Position numbers and translations under genes: made by a program. From Candida dubliniensis CD36 (taxonomy: Eukaryota > Ascomycota > Pichiomycetes > Serinales > Debaryomycetaceae), in NCBI RefSeq assembly GCF_000026945.1, contig NC_012860.1:2170001-2234000 (forward strand): a stretch of DNA of 64,000 bases, in the 5' to 3' direction. The notes beneath the pieces were generated by a model, which searched no databases, was not told the DNA's origin, and saw only the letters and a program-made list of their open reading frames with translations. The first letter of the stretch is position 1, and every line of letters begins with the position of its first letter. Positions 39,233 to 48,664 of the stretch are shown in pieces.

Positions 39233-42124
39233 ATGACAGATCATAATAACTCCGAAAAATCGAATGAAATTGCCATAGAAAATGAACAAGAAGAGACAAT
39301 TGCCAAGGATCTGGATGGTGTATCGGTCAATGAGACAATACCAATAGTGCAACCAGAGAATGACGACGAACAACACCATGAAGAAGATCATACTTCAATA
39401 GAAGAGGTTGAGGTTGAGGCTGAGGCCGAGGAAGAGGAAGAAGACGAGGAACCACCTACGTTAAAATATACTAGGTTGAATAAATTACCGGCTAATTTTT
39501 TTGTTAAAGACCCAGTCTCCACCTGTACATTTCATGAAACAGTATTTATATTTGCCACACATTCAGGTATTATTCATATTTGCAAACCCAACTTTGAAGC
39601 AATAAGAACATTCAAAGCCCATAGAGCGTCTGTCTTATCAGTTTTTACAGATGGTACGTACTTTGCCACTGCATCAATGGATGGAACAGTTGTAATTGGG
39701 TCAATATTAGACGAGAAGGATATTGTGGCCTACGATTTTCAACGACCTGTGCATGCTGTTGTATTGGATAGCAACTACAATAAAACAAGAAGTTTTATCA
39801 GCGGAGGGATGGCTGGACAGGTGGTTTATTCTAGTAAGGGTTGGTTGGGGAAACGATCAGACATTGTTTTGGAGCAGGGTCATGGCCCCATTGTGTCAAT
39901 CCAATTGATTGATGATCTAGTTTTATGGATGAACGATAAGGGAATTAGCGTATTTTATTTAGCCACAAGGCAGATTATATCCGTATTGGAAAAACCAGAG
40001 GACTCCCCTCGAAGCGACCTATATTGGCCACGCGTGGCGTTTCCTGACCCAGATAGATTGATTATTGGATGGAGCAATTACGTGTGGTCTCTTAGAGTGT
40101 CTTTGAAAACGGCTCTGGATGAAAAAGAAGGAACAACAATCTCATCTGGAATGAGTAAGATTTTACCCTCGACTGCAAGTATTTCATTTAGAGCTGTTCA
40201 AGAGAAAAAAGTGGAGGTTGAACATGTTTTCAAGTTGGACAGTTTGATATCAGGAATTGCAAGTTTCAAAGATGATTTGTGGATGGTATTGGCATATACA
40301 CCCCCAGAAGTGGATACTGAAACAGGCAAGAAAACATTTTTCAACCCCGACTTGAAGTTGATTAATTCTACCACTGGCGAAGTAGAACTCGAAGAAGAAT
40401 TAGGATTGAAGGAAATTGCTAATCTTGGATTAAATGATTTTATGTTGGGGACACACATTGGCACAATACCCAAATACTATATTATTAGTGCCAAAGATGG
40501 AGTTATAGCTGAAGAATTTCAAATTAGCGATCGTCTTTCATGGTATTTGGATAAAAAAGATTATTTGCAAGCATGGGAAATTAGCCAGCATTTAGTGACT
40601 CCCACAAAAAGATTGAGCTATGGGATACTTTACGTAGATCTGCTAATTGAAGAAGATAACTGGGAGGAAGCAGCGACATTTTTGAAACGTTTGTTAGTGA
40701 TCCAAAACCCCACGAATGAAATCAAAAGCATAACGCAAACCAGTACAGAATCAAATGAAGAAGATTTGAACAAAGATATTTTGGATTATTGGGAAACTTG
40801 GTCTACTATATTCATCAATAGTAACCACGTACAAGAACTAACGGATATAATACCAAATGTTCCAGGGATGTTACCAGCAAGTATATATGACACAATTCTA
40901 AGGTTTTGGTTAAAGAAAGATGTCAATCAATTTAAAACTTTGATTGAATCATGGGATCCCGTGCTATACAATATTTCTAAAATTACGCCAGAATTAGAAT
41001 TAGAAGCTAAAGAAAATCAAGTTCTTGAACGTTCACTTGTTACATTATACGACAAATCGCAGAACCCGTCAAAGGCAGTACCCCATTTGATACATTTGAG
41101 GGATCCTAATATAATTGAATATTTGTCCAATAATCATACTTTGGTATCTTTTGTGTCCGACTTACCCGTGATGATAAATTTAATGTTCCAAAAAGGAGAT
41201 TTAGAGACATTACCAATATCAAAAATTGAAAAGAGGTTGAAGGGTGTAATTTCTATTCTTGCCGATCACAGATTAGAAATACCTGCTAAACAAATTGTAA
41301 ATTTATTTTATGAGTCGGGATTGTCCTTTGTCAGTTTTTTCTATTTGGAAAAGTTGGCTGAAATTGATAGTTTCTTGGTTGAAGGTTTTGGCAATGAACG
41401 TGTTAAACTATATGCTGATTACAAACGAGAAAAATTGTTACCGTATTTGACAAAGAACGATGATTATGATATAGATACAGCAATTACAATCTGTGAGACC
41501 AACGATTATATTAAAGAGTTGGTTTATTTATTGGGTAAGATTGGTGAAAACAAACAAGCTTTGACATTAGTGATAAATAAACTCGAGGATCCTATTATGG
41601 CGATAGAGTTTGCTAAGCATCAAAATGATAAAGAAGCTTGGGATATATTACTTGATCAATCAATGTCAAAACCAAAATTCATCAAGGCACTTATTGAAAG
41701 TTCGGACGAATCATCAAATACATTTTATGATCCAATAACCATATTACAGAGAATGCCCCAAGATTTTAAAATCGAAGGGTTGAATGAATCTGTTATTGAA
41801 TTTTCTAAAAACAACGATTTAAACATGTTATTGAATCAAATAATTTTGAAGATTATATATAAACAATCTCAAGAGACATCAGAAGAGTTTAAATCACAAA
41901 AGTTGAGAGGGGTTGAGGTCGAAATAGATAAGAAAATCAAAAAGATGATACAACAATTTCAAACAATTGTGGCCTTTGTACGTGATGATAACGTGAAAGG
42001 TGGACCGAAAGTGGTTGACATAAAATTAGAGTCTGAGCTCACAAGTGATTATTCAATGGTACCTTACAAAGATTTGGCACATAAATTAGATCATTTACGA
42101 GAAATAGAAGAGAACTATTTTTGA
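39233..42124 (+). CDS. VPS41: Vps41, HOPS tethering complex subunit
   Basis: Vacuole-fusion tether subunit that binds the Rab7 homologue Ypt7 and works in AP-3 traffic. 963 residues. The first 75 residues are very acidic (Glu runs, with EEVEVEAEAEEEEEDEE), then PPTLKYTRLNKLPANFF opens the beta-propeller (about 75-430; for example FKAHRASVLSVFTDGTYFATASMDGTV). The rest is an alpha-solenoid with the clathrin-heavy-chain-repeat region (for example SYGILYVDLLIEEDNWEEAATFLKRLL). It ends in LDHLREIEENYF, without a C-terminal RING that metazoan Vps41 has. Length and layout fit yeast Vps41. Confidence 0.94.
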   Translation: MTDHNNSEKSNEIAIENEQEETIAKDLDGVSVNETIPIVQPENDDEQHHEEDHTSIEEVEVEAEAEEEEEDEEPPTLKYTRLNKLPANFFVKDPVSTCTFHETVFIFATHSGIIHICKPNFEAIRTFKAHRASVLSVFTDGTYFATASMDGTVVIGSILDEKDIVAYDFQRPVHAVVLDSNYNKTRSFISGGMAGQVVYSSKGWLGKRSDIVLEQGHGPIVSIQLIDDLVLWMNDKGISVFYLATRQIISVLEKPEDSPRSDLYWPRVAFPDPDRLIIGWSNYVWSLRVSLKTALDEKEGTTISSGMSKILPSTASISFRAVQEKKVEVEHVFKLDSLISGIASFKDDLWMVLAYTPPEVDTETGKKTFFNPDLKLINSTTGEVELEEELGLKEIANLGLNDFMLGTHIGTIPKYYIISAKDGVIAEEFQISDRLSWYLDKKDYLQAWEISQHLVTPTKRLSYGILYVDLLIEEDNWEEAATFLKRLLVIQNPTNEIKSITQTSTESNEEDLNKDILDYWETWSTIFINSNHVQELTDIIPNVPGMLPASIYDTILRFWLKKDVNQFKTLIESWDPVLYNISKITPELELEAKENQVLERSLVTLYDKSQNPSKAVPHLIHLRDPNIIEYLSNNHTLVSFVSDLPVMINLMFQKGDLETLPISKIEKRLKGVISILADHRLEIPAKQIVNLFYESGLSFVSFFYLEKLAEIDSFLVEGFGNERVKLYADYKREKLLPYLTKNDDYDIDTAITICETNDYIKELVYLLGKIGENKQALTLVINKLEDPIMAIEFAKHQNDKEAWDILLDQSMSKPKFIKALIESSDESSNTFYDPITILQRMPQDFKIEGLNESVIEFSKNNDLNMLLNQIILKIIYKQSQETSEEFKSQKLRGVEVEIDKKIKKMIQQFQTIVAFVRDDNVKGGPKVVDIKLESELTSDYSMVPYKDLAHKLDHLREIEENYF

Positions 42125-42451
42125 AAAAAGTCGATCACGCAATAGTGGGAGTATATCATAAATGATGGTTTGGTTGGCATTTCAAAAACTACAATTTTTT
42201 TCTCTTCTTTTTTTGGGCAAAGGGTTATTTTGTAATGAACAGTAAAGTAAGTAATGGTATTAATGAGGGTCATAGCTGCAAATATATAAATAAATAAAAA
42301 TCAAACAAACTAAAAGTTATACTCCAAGTAGGGACCCAACAACAGGAAAAGCTATTTAAGTCAAATATTTGCACAAACGTCAATAATAATAATAGCTAGT
42401 ATTTTTATCCTTATCAATTAGTATTCTTATTATTTCCGAGTTAAATCGAAA
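42125..42451. other. VPS41 downstream region and short promoter
   Basis: 327 bp between tandem genes; a T-tract near 42190-42200 follows VPS41. No gene or named motif. Confidence 0.6.
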
Positions 42452-43258
42452 ATGAATGCAAATCAATTAAGAATTCCAAAGACATTACATTTTGCTGATG
42501 AAATATCACAACTTAATAGTAATTTCATTAGTGTCAATTCTTACAATCAAAACTCTACATCGATTTCAACACCAGCCAATCCCAGGTCAGTAAACAAATT
42601 TATTAATGGTGCACCCAAGTATTCTCTGGCTGTTAATTACAATTCAAATTCCCTAATTTATGACATAATTGATTTATATTTTTTACCTGACACTGCCCCT
42701 GATGAATTGGATAAAAAACCCCTATCGGCGAATGATAAACACAATGTTCAACCAGCATTATTTGCCTCGTTACATAAGGGATATCATTATTTCTTTGGGA
42801 ATGATTATTTACCAAGTACTTGTAATTCAATCAATGATGAAAACACGCGAGTGGTATTGGATATGGATATGGGTATGAATATGAATGACACAAACACAAC
42901 AATTTATCATGACGATAGTAATGAAACACAAAGCATTAATGTGTGGTTCAAGAACAAATCAGCTGGATTCTTCAATAAACTAAAATGTTTTGGCCATAAA
43001 TCCACCACCACTGCTACAAGTACTACAAATTATAAAGTTGGTGAAACTGTAGATGAACAATTGAAAAGTTTGTTTAGTGAGACAACCATAGAAGAGAACA
43101 ATTTAAAGGAATTTGCTGAACATCGACCTAAACGAAGAGTGACTATTCAAGAAAAGGAAGAGATTATTTTTCCCAACTATTATGAACGTAAATCACCAGC
43201 CAGGTTTAGAAGAAATATTACTCGCAAATTGAGTTCATTTAAAAGATGCAACATCTAG
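42452..43258 (+). CDS. Hypothetical protein, 268 residues
   Basis: I recognise no family. The first 60 residues are Asn/Ser-rich. A possible folded patch follows (SLIYDIIDLYFLPDTAPDELD). A Met/Asp/Asn repeat sits at about 137-147 (DMDMGMNMND), then a Ser/Thr tract. The last 60 residues are basic with RPKRRVTIQEKEEIIFPNYYERK and end RKLSSFKRCNI, with RRxT and RKxSS-type sites that could be kinase targets. There are no membrane segments or signal peptide. Codon use is AT-rich like its neighbours, so transfer is not suggested. The full-length frame with good ATG context (GAAAATG) argues for a real, fast-evolving Candida protein. It is tandem to VPS41 and convergent with TVP23. Confidence 0.68.
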   Translation: MNANQLRIPKTLHFADEISQLNSNFISVNSYNQNSTSISTPANPRSVNKFINGAPKYSLAVNYNSNSLIYDIIDLYFLPDTAPDELDKKPLSANDKHNVQPALFASLHKGYHYFFGNDYLPSTCNSINDENTRVVLDMDMGMNMNDTNTTIYHDDSNETQSINVWFKNKSAGFFNKLKCFGHKSTTTATSTTNYKVGETVDEQLKSLFSETTIEENNLKEFAEHRPKRRVTIQEKEEIIFPNYYERKSPARFRRNITRKLSSFKRCNI

Positions 43259-43375
43259 AAAGGAGGAATAAAACTACTATAGAAAAGAATATAGTCTGGA
43301 CGTATATACATATATTTAGGATTTAGTCCATATATAGAAAGTTCTCTTATTCATAAATCAGTACCAAAGTCTACT

Positions 43376-44062
43376 TTACCTTCCAAATGGATTAAAACTA
43401 TTAAACATTGATCCAGCAGCTCTTGTAAACACATCATTAGCAAAATTGTTTGCTTTACCAAATTTGTCACATTTTGTAAATGCCATAGCATTTGTCATTG
43501 ATAATGAAGTAGCAACAATAATAAATAAAAGATACAAAAATTGGAATTTTAAAATTGCTAAAACTCCCAACACCACCCAAGCTACTGGTTGTCCATATAA
43601 TAAAAGCCAAAACACTTTGGAATCAATTGGATTAATATATCTATTAGGATCAGCAGTTTCAAACACCCAAACATTTTCAAAATCTTTTGTTGATTCAACA
43701 ACTTGTCCATTTTGATTTTGATTTTCATCTTCAATTAAAGTGGTTTCATTCCACCATCGTAATCCAACTAATAATCGACCTGATATATTTTTTAAATTCC
43801 AAAAATCACCAGCTACTAACAAAATCAAAACAATAAAATGTAATATAAATGTATTTTTCGAAGTGAATTGATGAATCACTACGGTTCCAAATATATAAGT
43901 GACAATTGGTGATACTCGGAAAAATATATAAAATAGTAATGCTATTGGGTGCGATGATTCTTTTAATCTTTGTAATAAAGTTCGAGGTTCCGACAGGGAA
44001 GAAGGTACAGGTTGTTGTGGCTGATCGGCTTGCAGTTGATTAAAATATTGTGGTGTCAGCGA

Positions 44063-44095
<33 letters not shown>

Positions 44096-44251
44096 GGTGG
44101 TGGTGGTGGTAGTGGTAGTGGTAGTAGGCTTGGTGGTGGTGGTAGTGGTAGTGGTAGTAGGCTTGGTGGTGGTGTTATGATCCGTAGTAGAGTATGAAGG
44201 CGGTGAATCTAACGGTTCATCTGGTTCAATTGCCGTATATGATGAATTCAT
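43376..44251 (-). CDS. TVP23: Golgi membrane protein Tvp23
   Basis: Late-Golgi vesicle membrane protein conserved to animals (TVP23 family). The 291-residue protein has a long N-terminal cytosolic low-complexity region (about 1-85) that includes Thr-Pro-Lys repeats, then SSHPIALLFYIFFRVSPIVTYIFG, the family signature, and four hydrophobic segments (about 100-120, 124-146, 211-226 and 227-247). The conserved GDFWNLKNISGRLLVGLRWWNE loop lies between helices 2 and 3. The C-terminus ends FNSFNPFGR. The repeat-expanded N-terminus makes it longer than S. cerevisiae Tvp23 (199 residues). Divergent from PET100 over 255 bp. Confidence 0.95.
44063..44173. repeat. Trinucleotide tract and 33-bp tandem repeat inside TVP23
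   Basis: GTT repeats (Asn on the coding strand) pass into GGT/AGT repeats (Thr). The segment around the AGGCTT hexamers (44126 and 44159) is a 33-bp duplication encoding KP followed by nine Thr. Expected to differ in copy number between strains and alleles. Confidence 0.88.
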
Positions 44252-44506
44252 TTTGATAAAGTAGATAGTTTTTAGAAGCCCAATTTATTGAGGTAGCTTA
44301 TTGTGTATATCTGTGTCTGCGTCTGTATATTTTTTTTTTTTGGTTGTCCTAATTCAATTTCAAACTCCTTTTATTTGAAAATTGTACGAAGGAAAGAGAA
44401 GGAAAAAAAAAAATGCACCAGTCTTGCAAAACTAAACTTAATTTACTCCCCTTCTCTTACTTTCTTTCTTAGTTTGGAACATAAAGACAACAGTCATTCA
44501 ATAACC

Positions 44507-44938
44507 ATGGGCTTCATACGTGCATTTATAACAAGGATAACAAGAACACAACTAGAAACGGCTAAAGTATGTATCCAATAATACCTCTCCAAGATTTCGA
44601 TTTGAACAACTTACTCGAATATCCAAATCGTACGACTCTATCATGATTATCAAATACTAACACAACCGCTTTAGTTTGGTTTCTATTTATTATCTCCTAT
44701 ATGTGTGATGTATTATGTAGGGTTAGATACTGATAAGAAGTTTAATTTACCAGGGTTTTGGCCTGATCCTTCAACATTAAATCAAATTCCCAAAGAACCT
44801 CATGAAATTCAAGCCGAAATCGCTCGTATTAAACGGGCCAGATTAGAGAAAAGACAACGATTAGAAGAAAAAGCAAGAGAATTAGGTATATCCGAAGAAG
44901 ATTTTGAAGAAGAACAACAACAAGAAATACTGGCTTAA
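44507..44938 (+). CDS. PET100: Pet100, cytochrome c oxidase assembly factor (split gene, one intron)
   Basis: Small inner-membrane chaperone of complex IV assembly. The gene is split: exon 1 is 44507-44566 (20 codons, MGFIRAFITRITRTQLETAK), the intron is 44567-44674 and exon 2 is 44675-44938. Splice signals are canonical: GTATGT at 44567, TACTAAC branch point at 44655-44661, and TTTAG ending at 44674. Splicing keeps the frame and joins exon 1 to FGFYLLSPICVMYYVGLDTDKKF, giving the single transmembrane helix and the diagnostic Pet100 motif FNLPGFWPDP. The 107-residue product ends in a charged coiled coil (RIKRARLEKRQRLEEKARELG). Neither exon alone is a plausible gene. One in-frame CTG is the penultimate codon. 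Confidence 0.93.
44567..44674 (+). other. PET100 intron (108 nt)
   Basis: GTATGT donor, TACTAAC branch point 13 nt before the TTTAG acceptor, with stops in the reading frame so retention would truncate the protein after a few residues. The length is a multiple of three, so frame alone would not reveal it. Confidence 0.92.
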
Positions 44939-45088
44939 TTTTCGTGGGTTCAACTTTTCAAGTACAATACCAAATATGATATGCTTATTTTATATTCTTC
45001 GAAATTATTTCGTCGGCTTCGTGTAAATACAACTGTATAAAAATACAAACCCTATAATATGACTATTTTTGTGGATGTTAATGCATTA

Positions 45089-47551
45089 TCATCTTTGATC
45101 AAGTCTAGCTCGAATGACTCGTAAATTGTAATCCAAATCATCTATTGTACTTTGTGAAAGTTTCAATGTGTTTGTTGCGGAATATTCAAGAATTTTCGTA
45201 ATAGCAGCAGCCATATCAACATCAATAGCAGGTGTACTAATAGGAGCTCTCACTGCTCGTGATGCAGATGCATCTTGAGAGAATGAAGTAGCCGGTACTT
45301 GTGATGGTACTGGTGGCACCGGTGGTGGTGAAGTCAAATTATTCATAAACAACGGGGTTTGGTTGTCAAAAGATCCTGCACCATTACCAAACTGAACATT
45401 GGGGTTAGTCAAACCACCACCGGCAATTGGAGATTCAATATTCGATATAGGAGAGAAATTATACCCTGACATTTGCTGTTGCTGTTGTGGTTGTGGTTGT
45501 GGTTGTGGTTGATCCTGTGGGTTCCGTAGCTCTTGTACTTGTACTTGTCCAGGACCTCTCTTCCGATTCCAATTTTCCAACACCCCCAACTTGTGCTTCA
45601 ATGAACCGCTTAGATATGAGTTAATATTGTTGTACTTTTGCGTAGTTACCAGTGAAGAATCACTTACAACGCTTGTTGAATTTGTTTCCAAGGCTGATAA
45701 GGCCGAAAGGGGTTTGCCTTCCAATCCTGGAATAGTTGAGTTATCATTACCTGGCGATATCAGCCCTAAAGGTTCTGTTACATCAATGGATTTGTTATTA
45801 TAGAATGGACTATTTTGAAATTCATTCATTTCATTCACAGTAAACCAGGGATCATTGCTATTATCAACTTGAACAGACATATCACCAAGTTCATTCTTTT
45901 TATTTTCAAATCGACCATCATCATCCACTATTTCATCATAATCGTCAGCGGGTTCCAGCAAACAACTATCAATGATTTCTTCAATAGAAGCATAACTCAA
46001 GGTAACTTTACCTCTCTCATTAACTAACCCCACTAATTCATCAATTTCCCAAGGAATAACCACATTCAAATAACCCATAACCTCTTTCAATTTTTTCAAA
46101 CTCTTATTTTCATCTAAAGTACTCAATTGCTGATTTAAATAGACTAGTTGTCCAGAATCACCACTAGGCCAATCAAGTAAATTAAATAAATGTGTCTTTT
46201 TCCATGAGGAAAAAATCCGTTCAGACGATACCGAATGCCAAGATCTTATGATCCACTCAATTGCTCGAATCAAAGATATGTGATAGTCTGATTCTGATAA
46301 AACTTCTAAAGCAGTAGCCGCGGTTGCCACTGGAGTTCTAGTTAAGTTATCTTCAATCATTGGATCAGATCCAAGTTGTGATTTACTTCTTTGTAAATTG
46401 ATCATTTCCAAATATTGTTGTAATCGGTACAATATTTTGAATTCTTCAACAATTCCAAAATTCATCGGTAAATAATCAAATTTGATTCCAGAATAGGTTG
46501 TATTGTAAGGATTTTTATGATTAGCTTCATTTTTCAAATAACAAAGTCTTATATTATTGAATTTCAAATTTATGATACGATGAGACGAACAATCATCCAA
46601 AATAATTAAAATTTTCCGTCCATTTGGTCTTGAATTCGATAGTTTATGATCCAATCTAGTCAAATAATTTTGAAACATGGATGAAGTGATCCATTTATTG
46701 GTATTTGATTTATAAAAAATATTGTAAACTTCCGTAAGTTTATTCATCAAAGTTTGATAGGACACCGAATCAAATTGCATTGAATTTAAACTAACATGAG
46801 TACTTTTAGAAACATCAAATTTATCATATTTCCCGACAATTATTGGTGTCAATTTTTCTGATCCATCAATGTTACAACCTAGCATGATTGTTAATGAATG
46901 TTCAGCCGATGAGTTTGATTGTTTAATGCCCTTGTCTATAGAGGAAACATCGAATATTTGATCCAATGGCAAGGAATAGAACAATTGAAAATCATCAATA
47001 ACAAACACATCTTGAGGGGCATAGCCTTCTTGAGCAACAATGTCTCGCAAATATCGTTTCAATTCTAGTATTTCATCCAATTTCCAAACTTTGTTTAAAT
47101 TGTATCCACGATTGTTTAAAATGTCCTGTGGTGATCCTGTTATGTTGATGTTCAATTTTTTCACAAAATGAGAACACCATTTTTGATTGAATATACCATT
47201 ACCTTCTTGTCCCTCTTTAGGTAATCGAGTCCATATGGCATTGGCTGTCAGTTGAATAATTGGTGTGGTGATGGGTATTCCTTCCCAATTTGCTTGGGTG
47301 ATCCATTCAGTTAATATTCGTCGTAATAATGGGTTTGCCCGTTTACGTCTTCTTATGAGTTCAAATTCAGATTCTTTCCTCGAGATTATATCATTTTTCG
47401 AATTCAATATCCGTGATATTGTTGTCTGTGATGGCGGCTTTTCGGAATTATATTCTTTCATAGCCCAAAGTGCCAAATCAGATTGTGTCATTTCAGGATT
47501 TGCTTCTGCTTTTAAACAGATTCCTATCTTTTGCTTTATAGTGTAACCCAT
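45089..47551 (-). CDS. PDC2: Pdc2-type transcription regulator derived from a pogo/CENP-B-like transposase
   Basis: In S. cerevisiae Pdc2 activates pyruvate decarboxylase and thiamine genes. From the ATG at 47551 (a TTG 17 codons earlier is not used) it has 820 residues. A Psq-type HTH (about 1-50; GYTIKQKIGICLKAE ... QTTISRIL), a CENP-B-type DNA-binding domain (about 60-135, with GNGIFNQKWCSHFVKKLNI) and a DDE-superfamily domain (about 180-370) follow in order. Triad positions read Asp186-Asp187 (FVIDDF), Asp319-Asp320 (IILDDCSSHR), and Asn364 where active pogo enzymes have Asp (PMNFG). The rest is a Q/N/P-rich disordered tail with polyglutamine. Alignment to Pdc2 is strong through the first 370 residues. 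Confidence 0.92.
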   Translation of the reverse strand: MGYTIKQKIGICLKAEANPEMTQSDLALWAMKEYNSEKPPSQTTISRILNSKNDIISRKESEFELIRRRKRANPLLRRILTEWITQANWEGIPITTPIIQLTANAIWTRLPKEGQEGNGIFNQKWCSHFVKKLNINITGSPQDILNNRGYNLNKVWKLDEILELKRYLRDIVAQEGYAPQDVFVIDDFQLFYSLPLDQIFDVSSIDKGIKQSNSSAEHSLTIMLGCNIDGSEKLTPIIVGKYDKFDVSKSTHVSLNSMQFDSVSYQTLMNKLTEVYNIFYKSNTNKWITSSMFQNYLTRLDHKLSNSRPNGRKILIILDDCSSHRIINLKFNNIRLCYLKNEANHKNPYNTTYSGIKFDYLPMNFGIVEEFKILYRLQQYLEMINLQRSKSQLGSDPMIEDNLTRTPVATAATALEVLSESDYHISLIRAIEWIIRSWHSVSSERIFSSWKKTHLFNLLDWPSGDSGQLVYLNQQLSTLDENKSLKKLKEVMGYLNVVIPWEIDELVGLVNERGKVTLSYASIEEIIDSCLLEPADDYDEIVDDDGRFENKKNELGDMSVQVDNSNDPWFTVNEMNEFQNSPFYNNKSIDVTEPLGLISPGNDNSTIPGLEGKPLSALSALETNSTSVVSDSSLVTTQKYNNINSYLSGSLKHKLGVLENWNRKRGPGQVQVQELRNPQDQPQPQPQPQQQQQMSGYNFSPISNIESPIAGGGLTNPNVQFGNGAGSFDNQTPLFMNNLTSPPPVPPVPSQVPATSFSQDASASRAVRAPISTPAIDVDMAAAITKILEYSATNTLKLSQSTIDDLDYNLRVIRARLDQR

Positions 47552-48664
47552 TACTCGTTGAGTTCTGCCATTAGTGTGTGGCCAATTTCCAGGAGAATCC
47601 AAAAAGAAAAAAATAAAAATAAAAATGGTTTGACAAATGGCCTATGTCTTGTTAATGATCGATTATAGTACCCTAACCGATGTAAATTGACTGAAGTTAA
47701 AAGTATTTTATTTTATCTTTGTATATCCGATTATTTTTTTATTAAGAAAGTGGCAATCAGTAAATAAAGATGTAATATTAGTACATTTTAGTCAGAAATA
47801 AAATTTCGGCTTTACGAATTAAAAATTTTTTTTTTGTCATCCTTGGATTTCTTTTCTCGGAGGGATTTGATTGAAATTTGATTGATTGATGAAGTATAAT
47901 GGATGCGAGTACCCGCAAGGTAGAATATACGACTTCGTCAATTGATTATTTACTCTTTAATCTTCGTCGTTTTACCTTAGAACTGGATACTTTGTCAAAA
48001 CTTATCAACGAGTCACAGAATACCCAGACTAACCTTTGTCTTTCCCATGGTTAACAGGGATTAATCATCAATGCTATGTGATTGGATTTCGAGCTAGTAA
48101 ATGATGTCACACTTGATTAAGTTTGAAATGAAATAGTTTTATCCAAGTTATTAAGTTATCATTAGGGCTCTTTGCTCTTCATCAACGGCATAGTTGGGTA
48201 GTTACCGTTGTTACATTCAGGGAACATAGAGACTCCACATCTTGTCATGAGCAACACATATTTGAGAAGGGTCTTCACATTTGCTTCTGTTATAAGTTTA
48301 TTCAATATATCGATTATAAAGAGAACAATCGGAGACCAGAAGAAGAAGCCATATTTGATTCGATTCAATGCTTAAAAGATCCACTCTATTGTTATTACCA
48401 TCTTCAAACTAATTGAATCAAAGAGAATTAAATTGATAGATTATCAACATTTCAGATACAATTTTTTTTTTGTAGTAGTTACTATGTTGGTTGCAAAGTT
48501 TTTAACTTCAATCTGGTTAAACCAAAAGAGAAATCAATAACTCTGTTTGTCGGTATTTTTGATTTTTATAATAAGATTATATATATATATATAATAGCTA
48601 CTTGGGAATTATATCAACTAACCAAATACCATATTGAATTCAATTCTGTTAGCAATTATAGGTT
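47552..48664. promoter_or_regulatory. PDC2 upstream region and YJU3 3' end
   Basis: 1.1 kb with no supported gene. It includes short A/T tracts, a T-tract near 47830-47838, and (TA)n at about 48579-48593. The minus-strand frame 48162-48368 has no coding character I can support. Confidence 0.55.

Noticed and set aside
44721..44938. PET100 exon 2 starting after TAG at 44720, or after other AGs nearby
   Set aside because: Those junctions either break the frame or lose the transmembrane helix; the TTTAG at 44674, 13 nt after TACTAAC, restores the full family sequence.
47552..47602. 17-residue N-terminal extension of PDC2 from a TTG
   Set aside because: The ATG at 47551 matches the start of the S. 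cerevisiae protein; the extension has no conserved features.
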